Source: Vulcanimicrobiota bacterium
Lineage (GTDB): Bacteria > Vulcanimicrobiota > Vulcanimicrobiia > Vulcanimicrobiales > Vulcanimicrobiaceae
Direction of reading: 5' to 3'
Length of the DNA stretch: 14,108 bases
NCBI GenBank assembly: GCA_027306845.1
Contig: DAHUYY010000027.1
Location: forward strand, 1-14,108
The notes below the pieces were generated by a model. It was not told the origin of the DNA. It ran no database searches and saw only the letters and a list, made by a program, of their open reading frames with translations. This document shows, in pieces, positions 1-7,521 of the stretch (positions are counted from its first letter, which is position 1; every line of letters begins with the position of its first letter). The position numbers and the translations under genes are program-made.

Positions 1-42
1 CGTTCGCTGCGACAAGTCGCGCACAGGAGAGGCCTCGGATGC

Positions 43-786
43 TTGGAAAGCAAGCTGGAAGAGATGGCAGAGATTTCCACCGGTAACCCCGTCGGCGATA
101 AAGGAGCCTTCGTGCGCGATATGTTCGCGACGATCGCCCCCCGCTACGACCGCGCCAATCGCGTCCTCACCGGCGGGCTCGACGAGCTCTGGCGGCGCCG
201 CGCGATCGCTCTTCTCGCGCCGCCGAAAGGCGCGCGGCTCCTCGACCTCTGCTGCGGCACCGGGGATCTCAGCTTCCATCTTATGCGCCACGATCCCGAA
301 GCGCATATTACCGGCATCGATTTCTGCGACCCGAGGCTCGCGCGAGCGCGCGAGCGCGCGCGGCATGCAGGCAGAGGGAGCGCCGAGTTTATCGAAGGCG
401 ACGTAACGGCATTGCCGTTCGCCGACGCCTCCTTCGACGGGGCGATCATGGGCTTTAGCTCGCGTAATATCGTCGATCTCGATCGCAGCCTGCGAGAGAT
501 CCATCGCGTTCTTCGCCCCGGCGCGCGTTTCGTCAACCTCGACGTCAGTAAGGCGCCCAACCCGCTGTGGAAGCGCGCCTTCGATCTTTATTTTTACGGC
601 GTCGTGCCGACCTTGGGGGGATGGATCGGCGGCTCCAAGAGCGCGTACACCTACCTTCCGCAGTCGCTTCTCCACCATCCGAACGCACCGACGTTGCGCG
701 AGCTTTTCACGAGCGCCGGCTTTCACGATGCGGGGTATATCGCATTGATGGGCGGTTCGATCGCCGTGCATTACGGAACGCGATGA
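43..786 (+). CDS. ubiE: Demethylmenaquinone/ubiquinone C-methyltransferase (MenG/UbiE)
   Basis: SAM-dependent C-methyltransferase of the last or near-last ring step in menaquinone (or ubiquinone) synthesis. It acts at the cytoplasmic membrane face. Seen: the family N-terminus FVRDMFATIAPRYD; the SAM-binding motif LDLCCGTGDL; the acidic GIDFCD segment; SSRNI followed by REIHRVLRPG; and the C-terminal YTYLPQSL and GGSIAVHYG blocks. Length, 247 aa, is normal for the family. The start is uncertain. I chose TTG at 43 because AGGAGAGG (25-32) lies about 10 bases upstream; ATG at 64 is the alternative. The frame is open back to base 1. The stop overlaps the next start as ATGA (783-786), which suggests translational coupling to the polyprenyl synthase that makes the quinone tail. 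With no other ubi or men genes in view, menaquinone versus ubiquinone is inferred, with menaquinone favoured by the cytochrome b features downstream. Confidence 0.93.
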   Translation: MESKLEEMAEISTGNPVGDKGAFVRDMFATIAPRYDRANRVLTGGLDELWRRRAIALLAPPKGARLLDLCCGTGDLSFHLMRHDPEAHITGIDFCDPRLARARERARHAGRGSAEFIEGDVTALPFADASFDGAIMGFSSRNIVDLDRSLREIHRVLRPGARFVNLDVSKAPNPLWKRAFDLYFYGVVPTLGGWIGGSKSAYTYLPQSLLHHPNAPTLRELFTSAGFHDAGYIALMGGSIAVHYGTR

Positions 787-1736
787 TCGATTCCGTACGC
801 GACGACTCGTCGCTCTCGCTCGCCGTCGAAACGTTCTTCCGCTCGACGTTCTCTACCGAGAACCCGCTCATTACCGAGGCGGTGAAACGCATGCTCGCCG
901 CCGGCGGCAAGCGGTTGCGCCCGCGCATGACCTTACTCGCCGCGCAGGCCTGCGGCGGCGACCCGCTCGAGCATCTCTATCTTGCAGCGTACATGGAACT
1001 CATCCACGTCGCCACGCTCATCCACGACGATGTCGTCGATAACGCGCAGCTGCGTCGCGGCGTCAACGCCACGGCAGTCGATTACGGTAACCGCATCAGC
1101 GTGCTCGCCGGCGACTATCTCTTCGCCTGGATTTTCAAGAACGTTACCGCGAATTACGCTGCCCCGATTCCGCATATTCTCTCGGCGACGCTCGCCGATA
1201 TCTGCGACGGCGAAGTTTTGCAGTTGCGCGCGCTCGGCGATTTAAGCACCAACGTCGCGCAGTACACCGAGGTCGCCGAAAAGAAAACGGCCTCACTTTT
1301 TGCAGCCTCGGCGGCCTGCGGCGCGATTGCCGCCGGCGGAAGCCGAGAGATGGTCGAGCATCTACGCGCGTTCGGCCGCTGGTACGGCATCGCGTTTCAG
1401 ATGAACGACGATTTGCTCGATCTCACTTCCGACGAAACGAGCATCGGAAAACCGGTCGGGAACGATCTGCGCGAACGGAAGATGACGATTCCGCTTATTT
1501 GCGCGCTCGAACGCGGCGACCGTGACTTTTTCGACCGCATCTCTCGTTTCTATGCCGGATCGGAGGGCGACCTCGAGATTCCGGCGATCGTTGCGCTGAT
1601 CGGAGAGCAGGGCGGCATAGAAGCGACCAAGCGGCTTCTCAACGCGGCGCTCGATAGAGCGGAGGCCGAACTCGATGCCCTACCTTCTTCGACGGCGCGC
1701 ACGGAATTGCGCGCGCTCGTCGAACCCTTGCGTTAA
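783..1736 (+). CDS. Long-chain trans-polyprenyl diphosphate synthase (HepT/IspB family)
   Basis: Condenses isopentenyl diphosphate onto an allylic diphosphate to make the isoprenoid side chain of the quinone. Seen in the 317-aa product: GGKRLRP (residues 41-47) for IPP binding; the first aspartate-rich motif DDVVD (82-86), followed by RRG; the GDYL block (110-113); and the second aspartate-rich motif DDLLD (209-213), followed by GKPVGNDLRERK. These are diagnostic of the all-trans prenyltransferase family, and length is typical. The start at ATG 783 is set by the ATGA overlap with the methyltransferase stop. The same frame is open further upstream, but that stretch lies inside the methyltransferase gene and has no family similarity. 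Chain length (hepta-, octa- or nonaprenyl) cannot be read from the sequence. The next gene, tatA, starts 24 bases after the stop. Confidence 0.94.
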   Translation: MIDSVRDDSSLSLAVETFFRSTFSTENPLITEAVKRMLAAGGKRLRPRMTLLAAQACGGDPLEHLYLAAYMELIHVATLIHDDVVDNAQLRRGVNATAVDYGNRISVLAGDYLFAWIFKNVTANYAAPIPHILSATLADICDGEVLQLRALGDLSTNVAQYTEVAEKKTASLFAASAACGAIAAGGSREMVEHLRAFGRWYGIAFQMNDDLLDLTSDETSIGKPVGNDLRERKMTIPLICALERGDRDFFDRISRFYAGSEGDLEIPAIVALIGEQGGIEATKRLLNAALDRAEAELDALPSSTARTELRALVEPLR

Positions 1737-1760
1737 CACCTCAGAACGGAGCCTCACCTT

Positions 1761-2015
1761 ATGTACCTGCATCCTATTCTCGCCTTCATCGATATGCCGA
1801 TTTTGATCGGTATCGTCGCACTGGGGGCGTTGCTCTTCGGCGCGGACAAGCTTCCGAAACTTGCGCGCAGCGCCGGGCAAGCGAAGAAAGAGTTCATGCT
1901 CGGGCAGATGGAGGCCGACGAAATCGCCGCGAAAGCGCGCGAGGAGGCTCGCGCCAAGAGCGAAGCTGCCTCGAGCGCAGAGGCCGCCGCCCCTCCCGCC
2001 GAACCCAAGCCGTAA
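1761..2015 (+). CDS. tatA: Sec-independent translocase subunit TatA
   Basis: Pore-forming or membrane-weakening component of the twin-arginine translocase, which exports folded proteins. The 84-aa product has one transmembrane helix (about 12-26), the family hinge LFGADKLPKLAR (25-36), an amphipathic, lysine-rich helix (about 30-50), and a charged then Ala/Pro-rich cytoplasmic tail. That is the canonical TatA architecture and size. A GGAG element about nine bases upstream of ATG 1761 supports the start. The N-terminal segment before the helix is slightly longer than in E. coli TatA. It is followed at 2038 by tatC, and no separate tatB is present, so this may be a minimal TatA-TatC system as in many Gram-positive bacteria and archaea. 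A likely local client is the Rieske protein starting at 5192, which carries a twin-arginine motif. Confidence 0.9.
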   Translation: MYLHPILAFIDMPILIGIVALGALLFGADKLPKLARSAGQAKKEFMLGQMEADEIAAKAREEARAKSEAASSAEAAAPPAEPKP

Positions 2016-2037
2016 CCCGATAGCGACGTAGCGCTCG

Positions 2038-2817
2038 ATGATCGCCACGCCGGAACCGGCGCACGATCCCGAGTGGGATCCGAAGGAGATGCCCTTCACC
2101 GAGCACCTCCGCGAGCTTCGGTCGCGCCTGCTCGTCTCCATCGCCGCCGTCGGCGCGATCTCGCTCTTGCTTTTCTGGCCCTCGCAATACGCGATCCCGT
2201 GGCTGGTGCGCGCGTATTTCCACGGCATCACCCTCCACGCGTTCGGCCCCGCCGACGTCATCCTTACCGAATTCAAATTCTCGATCGTCGGCGGCATCGT
2301 CTTCGGGCTGCCGGTTCTTCTCTACCAAATTTGGATGTTCGTGGTGCCTGCGGTTCACCCGCGCACCCGTCGAATGGTCTTTGCGTTTATCGCCCCGTCG
2401 ATCGGCCTCTCGCTGCTCGGGCTTGCATTCGCGCATTTTATCGTGCTTCCGCGCGTCGTCGCCGCGCTTGTCGCCATCACCGATAAGGTCGCGACACCGA
2501 CCTTCGGCCTCTCGCAGACGCTCGGCTTCATTCTTATTCTGCTCGGGCTCTTCGCGCTGATCTTTCAAACGCCGATCGTGTTGGTAGCCCTTGCTCGCTT
2601 GGGCATCGTGAACGCTGTGCTGTTGCAGCGCTTCCGCCGCCAAGCGCTCTTTGCGTTCTTTGTCGGCGGAGGGATCGCCGCGCCCGACGGCAACCCCGTG
2701 ACGATGGCGCTGCTGGCTATTCCTATGTACGTGCTCTACGAAGCGAGCATTTGGGTGATCGTCGTGTTGGAGAAGTCGTGGCGCCGCAACGATGGTGGGG
2801 CGTACGGTCGCACGTGA
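2038..2817 (+). CDS. tatC: Sec-independent translocase subunit TatC
   Basis: Multi-spanning receptor of the Tat translocase that recognises twin-arginine signal peptides. Seen in 259 aa: the N-terminal family motif FTEHLRELRSRL (20-31); TEFKFSIVGG (77-86); LPVLLYQIWMFVVPAV in the third-helix region; an FQTP motif (176-179) where E. coli has FEVP; the APDGNP loop (215-220), equivalent to TPPD; and LLAIPMYVLYE (225-235). About six hydrophobic helices are present, as expected. The Gln at 177 in place of the E. coli Glu170 equivalent is, to my knowledge, a common variant rather than a defect. The ribosome-binding site is weak. The gene begins 22 bases after tatA and ends 7 bases before the preferred resB start. 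Confidence 0.95.
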   Translation: MIATPEPAHDPEWDPKEMPFTEHLRELRSRLLVSIAAVGAISLLLFWPSQYAIPWLVRAYFHGITLHAFGPADVILTEFKFSIVGGIVFGLPVLLYQIWMFVVPAVHPRTRRMVFAFIAPSIGLSLLGLAFAHFIVLPRVVAALVAITDKVATPTFGLSQTLGFILILLGLFALIFQTPIVLVALARLGIVNAVLLQRFRRQALFAFFVGGGIAAPDGNPVTMALLAIPMYVLYEASIWVIVVLEKSWRRNDGGAYGRT

Positions 2818-2824
2818 ACCTCCG

Positions 2825-4171
2825 ATGACCGATGCCGTTAGAAATCTCTATGCCGACTTTATCCGAACCTTCGGAAACGTGCTCTTTGCCGTCTCGCTCT
2901 TCGTCGTCTGGGGGATACTGACGCTCATCGGCGTCATCGTCGACCAAGGAAAAGCACCGAGCGCCTATTATTCGGCCTATGCCGCTCCGATCGCGCGAGC
3001 GATATTACGGCTCGATTTCAACAACGTCTACCACAGTTGGTGGTACGTCGGCATCATCGCCCTTATTCTCACGTCGCTTGCCGTCTGCACCTTCAAGCGC
3101 GTTATTCCCGCGCGCTTACCGGCGCTTCGCCCGGTGAAGATCGATGCAATTCCCCTACATGCAACGATCGACGTTGCCGCTCCGGTCGACAGCGTGCGCG
3201 CAAACGTCGAACGTTTCTTCGCGCAGCGCGGCTTTCTCGTGCGCAACCGCGAATTCGGCGGCATCGAATGGAGCTTCGCCGACAAGCAAAATTGGGCACG
3301 CCGCGGGGTGCTTATCGCGCACCTCGGGTTCGTCATTATCGCCGCGGGCACGACGCTCTATTGGGCGTTCGGCTTCTCCGGCGACACCGCGATCCTCACG
3401 GGGCAAACGGTGACGATCCCGCGGAGCGGTGCGACGATCCATCTCGACCGCTTTCGCTATCGCATCGATCCGATCGCTACGAAGACCGGCATCGTTTATC
3501 AGCCGATCGATTACGTTTCGCACGTAATGGCAAGCGGCAAAGACGGCATCGCCCACCCCTATACGATTCGCGTCAATCACCCCATCAACATCGACGGCAC
3601 GAATTACTATCAATCGAGCTACGGGTTTGCCGTCCGCTTCACGTTGCTTCATAACGGGCGCGTCGTCTCGCTTTCGGCGCCGCTTTACGCCGGCGACACG
3701 TTGAAAATTCCCGGCACCTCGCGGAGCATCGAATTTCTGCGCTTCGTCCCGACGATGGATCCGCAAACGAAGATGCCCTCGCCCGATCCGCGCATCGGCA
3801 ACCCGGCGGTCGCGCTCTCGTTGGTTCAGAGCGGCACGAGCGAGGGAGCGGCGCTCGTTCTCATGCATCGTTCGGTCGACGTCGGTGACGGATGGAGCGT
3901 GCGCCCGCAACGTTACTTGATGTTCACCGGCATTCAGTATCGGTACGACCCCGGCGTCGATTTGGTCGGTATCGGGGCGTTCGTTCTGCTCGTCGGGCTC
4001 ATCGTCTCGTTCTATTTTCTTCCGGCACGTTTTTACGTTCGCGTCGACGCTCACGGCGATGGCGCGAAGGTCGGCTTGGCCGCGACCACGGTTAAAGGTT
4101 ACGATATCTTCGCGGAGGAGTTCGGCGCGCTCGTCGAGCGGCTACGAACCTCGCTGCAACCAGGAGGCTAA
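2825..4171 (+). CDS. resB: Cytochrome c biogenesis protein ResB (Ccs1)
   Basis: System II cytochrome c maturation. With CcsA, ResB forms the membrane heme exporter and cytochrome c synthase that attaches heme to CxxCH on the outer face of the membrane. Seen in 448 aa: a first hydrophobic helix (about 19-39) after a short charged N-terminus; YHSWWY (69-74), leading into helix two; GVLIAHLGFVIIAAG (161-175), the conserved third helix with His166; a large extracytoplasmic domain with NHPINIDGTNYYQSSYG, typical of the family; and a last helix near the C-terminus with a short cytoplasmic tail. I prefer ATG 2825, which gives a clean gap after tatC. An in-frame start at 2792 would overlap tatC by 26 bases and add 11 residues. 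Its substrate in this cluster is plausibly the c domain fused to cytochrome b. Confidence 0.93.
   Translation: MTDAVRNLYADFIRTFGNVLFAVSLFVVWGILTLIGVIVDQGKAPSAYYSAYAAPIARAILRLDFNNVYHSWWYVGIIALILTSLAVCTFKRVIPARLPALRPVKIDAIPLHATIDVAAPVDSVRANVERFFAQRGFLVRNREFGGIEWSFADKQNWARRGVLIAHLGFVIIAAGTTLYWAFGFSGDTAILTGQTVTIPRSGATIHLDRFRYRIDPIATKTGIVYQPIDYVSHVMASGKDGIAHPYTIRVNHPINIDGTNYYQSSYGFAVRFTLLHNGRVVSLSAPLYAGDTLKIPGTSRSIEFLRFVPTMDPQTKMPSPDPRIGNPAVALSLVQSGTSEGAALVLMHRSVDVGDGWSVRPQRYLMFTGIQYRYDPGVDLVGIGAFVLLVGLIVSFYFLPARFYVRVDAHGDGAKVGLAATTVKGYDIFAEEFGALVERLRTSLQPGG
4162..4167 (+). promoter_or_regulatory. Strong Shine-Dalgarno site setting the ccsA start
   Basis: AGGAGG lies five bases upstream of ATG 4173, inside the last codons of resB. 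It decides the ccsA start over upstream in-frame ATG codons such as the one at 4059, and suggests tight resB-ccsA co-translation. Confidence 0.85.
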
Positions 4172-4172
4172 C

Positions 4173-5090
4173 ATGATCCACGGTATGCCCATCGACGAGC
4201 TCTTGCTCGTTACCGCAATCGCTTCGTACGTTATCGGCGCGCTCGCCCTCTTCGGATTCTTCCTCGCGCAAGTTCCGTTTCTGCGAAACCTCGGCGCGAC
4301 GCTTGCGATTATCGGGGCCGTCGCACAGTTCGCTCAACTCATCGCGCGATACGAAATTTCGCATATTTGGCCGCTGTTAAACCTCTACGGATCGCTCTCG
4401 CTTTTCTCGGCGATGTCGGTTGCGATTTTCGTGATCTTCGCGTTTCGCTATCGCCTCTGGTTTGCCGGCGGTTTCGTGCTCGCCCTCGCCGCGATGTTTC
4501 TTACCTACGGCGTGACCTGGAACGAAGGCGTGATGCCGCCGGTGCCGTCGCTGCAGTCGTATTGGGCGAAGGTCCACGTGCCGATCGTCGTCACTTCGTA
4601 CGCCGCGTTCTTAGTATCGTTCGTCATCTCGGCGCTCTACCTCGTACGCTACTATGTCGAGCGGCGCCGCGGTGCGGCGATGATGCTTTCGGCCTCGGTG
4701 GAACCCGGCACGGCGGGCGGCGCGACGGCGACGCTCTCCGGCCCCAACGACGGGGTCTCGGGCTGGCTCGCTTCCTTGCCGACGCTGCCGCAGCTCGACG
4801 TGCTGGTCTATCGCTCGGTCGCGGTAGGGTTACCCTTGCTCACGCTGGGGATCATCACCGGGGCTCTCTGGGCGAAGGAGGCCTGGGGCGCATACTGGCA
4901 GTGGGATCCGAAGGAGACCGCCGCGCTCTTTTCATGGATCATCTACGCCGCCTACATGCATCTCCACACCCGCAATCAATGGCGCGGGCTCCGCACGAGT
5001 TGGGTGAGCGTCATCGGTTTTCTCTCGATCATTTTCTGCTACCTCGGCGTCAATATCTGGATCAGCGGCCTCCACAGCTACAAGGTCTAG
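4173..5090 (+). CDS. ccsA: Cytochrome c biogenesis protein CcsA (ResC)
   Basis: Partner of ResB in System II cytochrome c maturation; carries heme across the membrane and presents it for ligation. The 305-aa product is strongly hydrophobic with several helices. It has the diagnostic heme-handling tryptophan-rich (WWD) motif WAKEAWGAYWQWDPKE (233-248), and the histidines of KVHVP (His135) and MHLHTR (His263) sit where family heme ligands are expected. The insert around residues 165-200 is a Gly/Ala/Thr-rich loop. Length is typical for CcsA of this type. ATG 4173 is one base after the resB stop and has a near-ideal AGGAGG upstream. About 100 bases of non-coding sequence follow before the Rieske gene. 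Confidence 0.94.
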   Translation: MIHGMPIDELLLVTAIASYVIGALALFGFFLAQVPFLRNLGATLAIIGAVAQFAQLIARYEISHIWPLLNLYGSLSLFSAMSVAIFVIFAFRYRLWFAGGFVLALAAMFLTYGVTWNEGVMPPVPSLQSYWAKVHVPIVVTSYAAFLVSFVISALYLVRYYVERRRGAAMMLSASVEPGTAGGATATLSGPNDGVSGWLASLPTLPQLDVLVYRSVAVGLPLLTLGIITGALWAKEAWGAYWQWDPKETAALFSWIIYAAYMHLHTRNQWRGLRTSWVSVIGFLSIIFCYLGVNIWISGLHSYKV

Positions 5091-5136
5091 CTCGCTCGCC
5101 GGTAAGGCGTCGCTAGTCGTAGGGAGGCCAGCCCCG

Positions 5137-5155
5137 GTGCGGGTAGAATCCGCAC
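5137..5155. promoter_or_regulatory. Inverted repeat enclosing a possible -10 box, upstream of the Rieske gene
   Basis: A perfect 6-bp inverted repeat, GTGCGG / CCGCAC, encloses a 7-base loop containing TAGAAT (5144-5149), one mismatch from TATAAT. It sits 43 bases before the GTG start of the Rieske gene in the only roomy gap (5091-5191) of the eight-gene cluster. It could be an internal promoter with an operator, or a small hairpin in the leader. No convincing -35 hexamer is visible, so this is tentative. Confidence 0.3.
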
Positions 5156-5191
5156 ATATCACCCTCTTTGATGAATTTGCAGGAGAGCATC

Positions 5192-5863
5192 GTGTCGAAA
5201 GCTGGAGACGCCTCATCGGGCGTCCACCGTGGTGCGCCCAGCGCCTACGACGACCCCGGAACCCCCGAAGAGATAACGCGCCGTCGCTTTATGGCAAACG
5301 CCACCTTGGCAATCGGCGGAGTGATCGGCCTCTCGCTGGCAATCCCGATCGTCGGCTCGCTGATTCCCGACGCAAACTCGAAGGGGATCTGGTCTCCGCT
5401 CGACGCCAAGGAATACGCGCAACTCGACAGCGCGACCAGCACGCCGATCAAACTCGATTTCACGCTCAAGGGGAAAGATAACTATCTTCCCGAGCAAGAT
5501 TCTCCCGAATACGTCTGGGGCATTAAAGTCGACCCGGCAAAATTTGAAGCAAAGCGCCCGAACCTTTTCAAGAAAGGCTCGCCGGCCGGCGTTCCCTACG
5601 ATGTCATCACGATGAATTTCGTCATCATGTCGCCGATCTGCCCGCATCTCGGCTGTCGCTTCAACTGGAACGCCAGCGCGAACAAGTTCCTCTGTCCGTG
5701 CCACGGTTCGCAATTTAATTTCGACGGCACGCATGAAGCCGGCCCCGCGCCGCGCGGGCTCGACCCCTTGCCGCTGCGCGACCAGAGCGGCCAGGCCGAA
5801 GTGATGTGGATTCACTACCGCTCGACGACGCCCGATCGCATCGTCGTCTCCTATCTCGCGTAG
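5192..5863 (+). CDS. Rieske [2Fe-2S] iron-sulfur subunit of a cytochrome bc/b6f-type complex
   Basis: High-potential electron acceptor in quinol oxidation. Seen in 223 aa: a twin-arginine motif TRRRFM (29-34) followed by a hydrophobic anchor (about 37-58), so it is a likely Tat-exported, N-terminally anchored protein; the first cluster-binding box CPHLGC (150-155, ligands Cys150 and His152); and the second box CPCHGSQF (168-175, ligands Cys168 and His171). Cys155 and Cys170 are placed to form the stabilising disulfide. The GPAPRGLDPLPL proline loop follows. The start is GTG 5192, chosen because AGGAGA (5181-5186) lies five bases upstream; an in-frame ATG at 5171 has no comparable site. A stretch of about 50 residues between the anchor and the first box (about 85-135) is larger than in mitochondrial homologues. 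Gene order Rieske then cytochrome b matches a bc complex operon. Confidence 0.95.
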   Translation: MSKAGDASSGVHRGAPSAYDDPGTPEEITRRRFMANATLAIGGVIGLSLAIPIVGSLIPDANSKGIWSPLDAKEYAQLDSATSTPIKLDFTLKGKDNYLPEQDSPEYVWGIKVDPAKFEAKRPNLFKKGSPAGVPYDVITMNFVIMSPICPHLGCRFNWNASANKFLCPCHGSQFNFDGTHEAGPAPRGLDPLPLRDQSGQAEVMWIHYRSTTPDRIVVSYLA

Positions 5864-5891
5864 CTGCACGAAACTCACAAGGAAGAGCGAT

Positions 5892-7391
5892 ATGCTGAAT
5901 TGGATTGAATCTCGTACCGGCTTCATCTCGATGGCGAAAGATTTCCTCGTCGAAGATATCCCCGGCGGAGCGAGCTACTGGTACGTCTTCGGGAGCGCGA
6001 CGGTCTTCGCGATGATCCTCCAGATCGTCACCGGTATTTTCCTGACATTCTTCTACGCACCATCTGCGAATACGGCTTGGGAATCGACGGCGTGGATCTA
6101 CACGCACTACTGGCCGCATTTAATTCTTGCGATTCACTATTGGGGCGCCTCGGCGATGATCGCGCTCGTCTTCTTGCACCTGCTGCAAGTGCTCGTTTGG
6201 GGCGCCTATAAGTCTCCCCGCGAACTGCAGTGGGTCGTCGGCGTCATTTTGCTTCTCGTGACGCTCGTGCTCGGACTTACCGGGTACTTGCTGCCGTGGG
6301 ATATGAACGCCTACTTCGCCTCGCAGGTCGCATTGAACATTACCGGCACCGCTCCAATCGCCGGCCCGATGATCCAGCAGATCGCGCAGGGCGGCGGCGC
6401 GATGGGCACCGAGACGATCAATCGTTTCTTCGGTCTCCACGTCTGGTTGATGCCCGCCGTCATGGTTCTGCTCGTCGGCGCTCACCTCGCAATCTTCCGC
6501 TGGAACGGCCCCGCCGGCCCGATCGCCGAAGATCCGCGCAAGCTGAAGAACGGGCGCTTCTGGCCCGACCAGATGTTCATGGATGGTTTCGCGTCGCTCA
6601 TCATCTTCGCGATTATCGTCGCACTCGCGTTCATCTCGCCGCCCTTCCTCGACGCGAAGGCCGACCCGACGAACACCTCGTTCATCCCGTATCCGGCGTG
6701 GTACTTCCTCGCACTCTTCGGATTGCTCAACGTCGTCCCGCCATCGCTCGACCTGCTCGCAACGATCGTCGTTCCGACGCTCTTCCTGATCGTCGTTATC
6801 GCGATCCCGTGGCTCGACCGCAGCACGACGCGTTCGCTCTCCGCGCGCGGCGGCATCATCGTCAGCACGATCGTCGCACTCGTTGCAATCGTCGGGCTCT
6901 CGATCTACAGCCAGACCTCGATTCAAGCGAAACAGGCCGCCGCGCCGCCATCGCCGACCGAAGCGCAGGTGCTCGCGATGGCGAACGCACCGAGCGCCGC
7001 AGCACCTTCGGCTGCAGCGCCGGCCGCTGCCGCGGCTCCCGCCTCCGCTCCGGCGGCAAACCCCGCGATCGCCGCGGGCGCAACGGTCTACGCGGGTACC
7101 TGCGCCGGATGCCATGCCGCGAACGGCATGGGGCAACCCGGCGCGATTCCGCCGCTCGCCGGCAATCCGTTCGTCACCGGGGATCCCCACGCGGTCATCG
7201 GCGTGCTCCTCGACGGCAAGAACGGCGCGATCACCGTCAACGGCGCCGCCTTCAACGGGCAGATGCCCGCCTGGAAAGGCACGCTCTCGAATAAGGATAT
7301 CGCTGCAGTCATCAGCTATATCCGCGCCGGCCTCGGGCCGAACAAGGCCTCAGCGGTCACCGAAGCCGAGGTCGCGGCCTACAAACCCTAG
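5892..7391 (+). CDS. Cytochrome b6 / subunit IV / cytochrome c triple fusion (quinol:cytochrome c oxidoreductase)
   Basis: Core of the quinol-oxidising complex. The 499-aa protein reads in order as follows. A cytochrome b6 domain (about 1-205) has heme-ligand pairs His82/His96 and His183/His198. A subunit IV domain (about 206-345) contains PAWY (268-271) at the Qo site. An Ala/Pro-rich linker spans about 347-390. A class I cytochrome c domain (about 391-485) has CAGCH (404-408) and a probable axial Met458 in GQMPAW. The second His pair has 14 intervening residues, as in b6 proteins rather than bc1, yet Val32 sits where b6f has the heme c(n)-binding Cys35. Three helices in the subunit IV part put the c domain outside, consistent with its role and with ResB/CcsA upstream. 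An SD-like AAGGAAGAG lies just before ATG 5892. A terminator follows the stop. Confidence 0.95.
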   Translation: MLNWIESRTGFISMAKDFLVEDIPGGASYWYVFGSATVFAMILQIVTGIFLTFFYAPSANTAWESTAWIYTHYWPHLILAIHYWGASAMIALVFLHLLQVLVWGAYKSPRELQWVVGVILLLVTLVLGLTGYLLPWDMNAYFASQVALNITGTAPIAGPMIQQIAQGGGAMGTETINRFFGLHVWLMPAVMVLLVGAHLAIFRWNGPAGPIAEDPRKLKNGRFWPDQMFMDGFASLIIFAIIVALAFISPPFLDAKADPTNTSFIPYPAWYFLALFGLLNVVPPSLDLLATIVVPTLFLIVVIAIPWLDRSTTRSLSARGGIIVSTIVALVAIVGLSIYSQTSIQAKQAAAPPSPTEAQVLAMANAPSAAAPSAAAPAAAAAPASAPAANPAIAAGATVYAGTCAGCHAANGMGQPGAIPPLAGNPFVTGDPHAVIGVLLDGKNGAITVNGAAFNGQMPAWKGTLSNKDIAAVISYIRAGLGPNKASAVTEAEVAAYKP

Positions 7392-7409
7392 CGGAGGCAT
7401 CGAGCCCCC

Positions 7410-7446
7410 AAAAAGAGCGGCCCCCGTTGGGAGCCGCTCTTTTTTC
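7410..7446 (+). terminator. Rho-independent terminator of the ubiE-cytochrome b cluster
   Basis: A 12-bp perfectly matched stem (left arm 7410-7421, right arm 7433-7444) with an 11-base loop closes into a run of T. The left arm starts with five A, so the structure could terminate in both directions. It begins 18 bases after the cytochrome b stop and cleanly ends the eight-gene cluster. Confidence 0.93.
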
Positions 7447-7521
7447 TATGCTTGCTTCGAAAAACGCGCCGACGCTTGACTTGCTGAAGGAGAGAAGCGG
7501 GCATCTGTGGGAGCACGCCCC

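Noticed and set aside
39..86. ATG at 39 with a good upstream AGGAGA, as a possible start of the first gene
   Set aside because: That frame stops at 84-86 after 15 codons. The methyltransferase is in the frame of TTG 43. The short frame is open to base 1 and could instead be the tail of an upstream gene, which cannot be decided here.
6981..7061. GC-rich repetitive Ala/Pro codons as a possible tandem repeat or recombination site
   Set aside because: They encode the flexible linker between subunit IV and the cytochrome c domain. The units are irregular and in frame, as expected for a linker.
6120..7190. Long minus-strand open frame opposite cytochrome b
   Set aside because: The predicted peptide is a low-complexity Arg/Asp/Glu-rich string with no recognisable domain, and the plus strand is unambiguously cytochrome b.
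7476..7504. TTGACT resembling a -35 box upstream of the secreted-protein gene
   Set aside because: At 16-18 bases downstream only GC-rich hexamers such as GGGCAT are found, with nothing like a -10 box, and the distance to the start codon would be very short.
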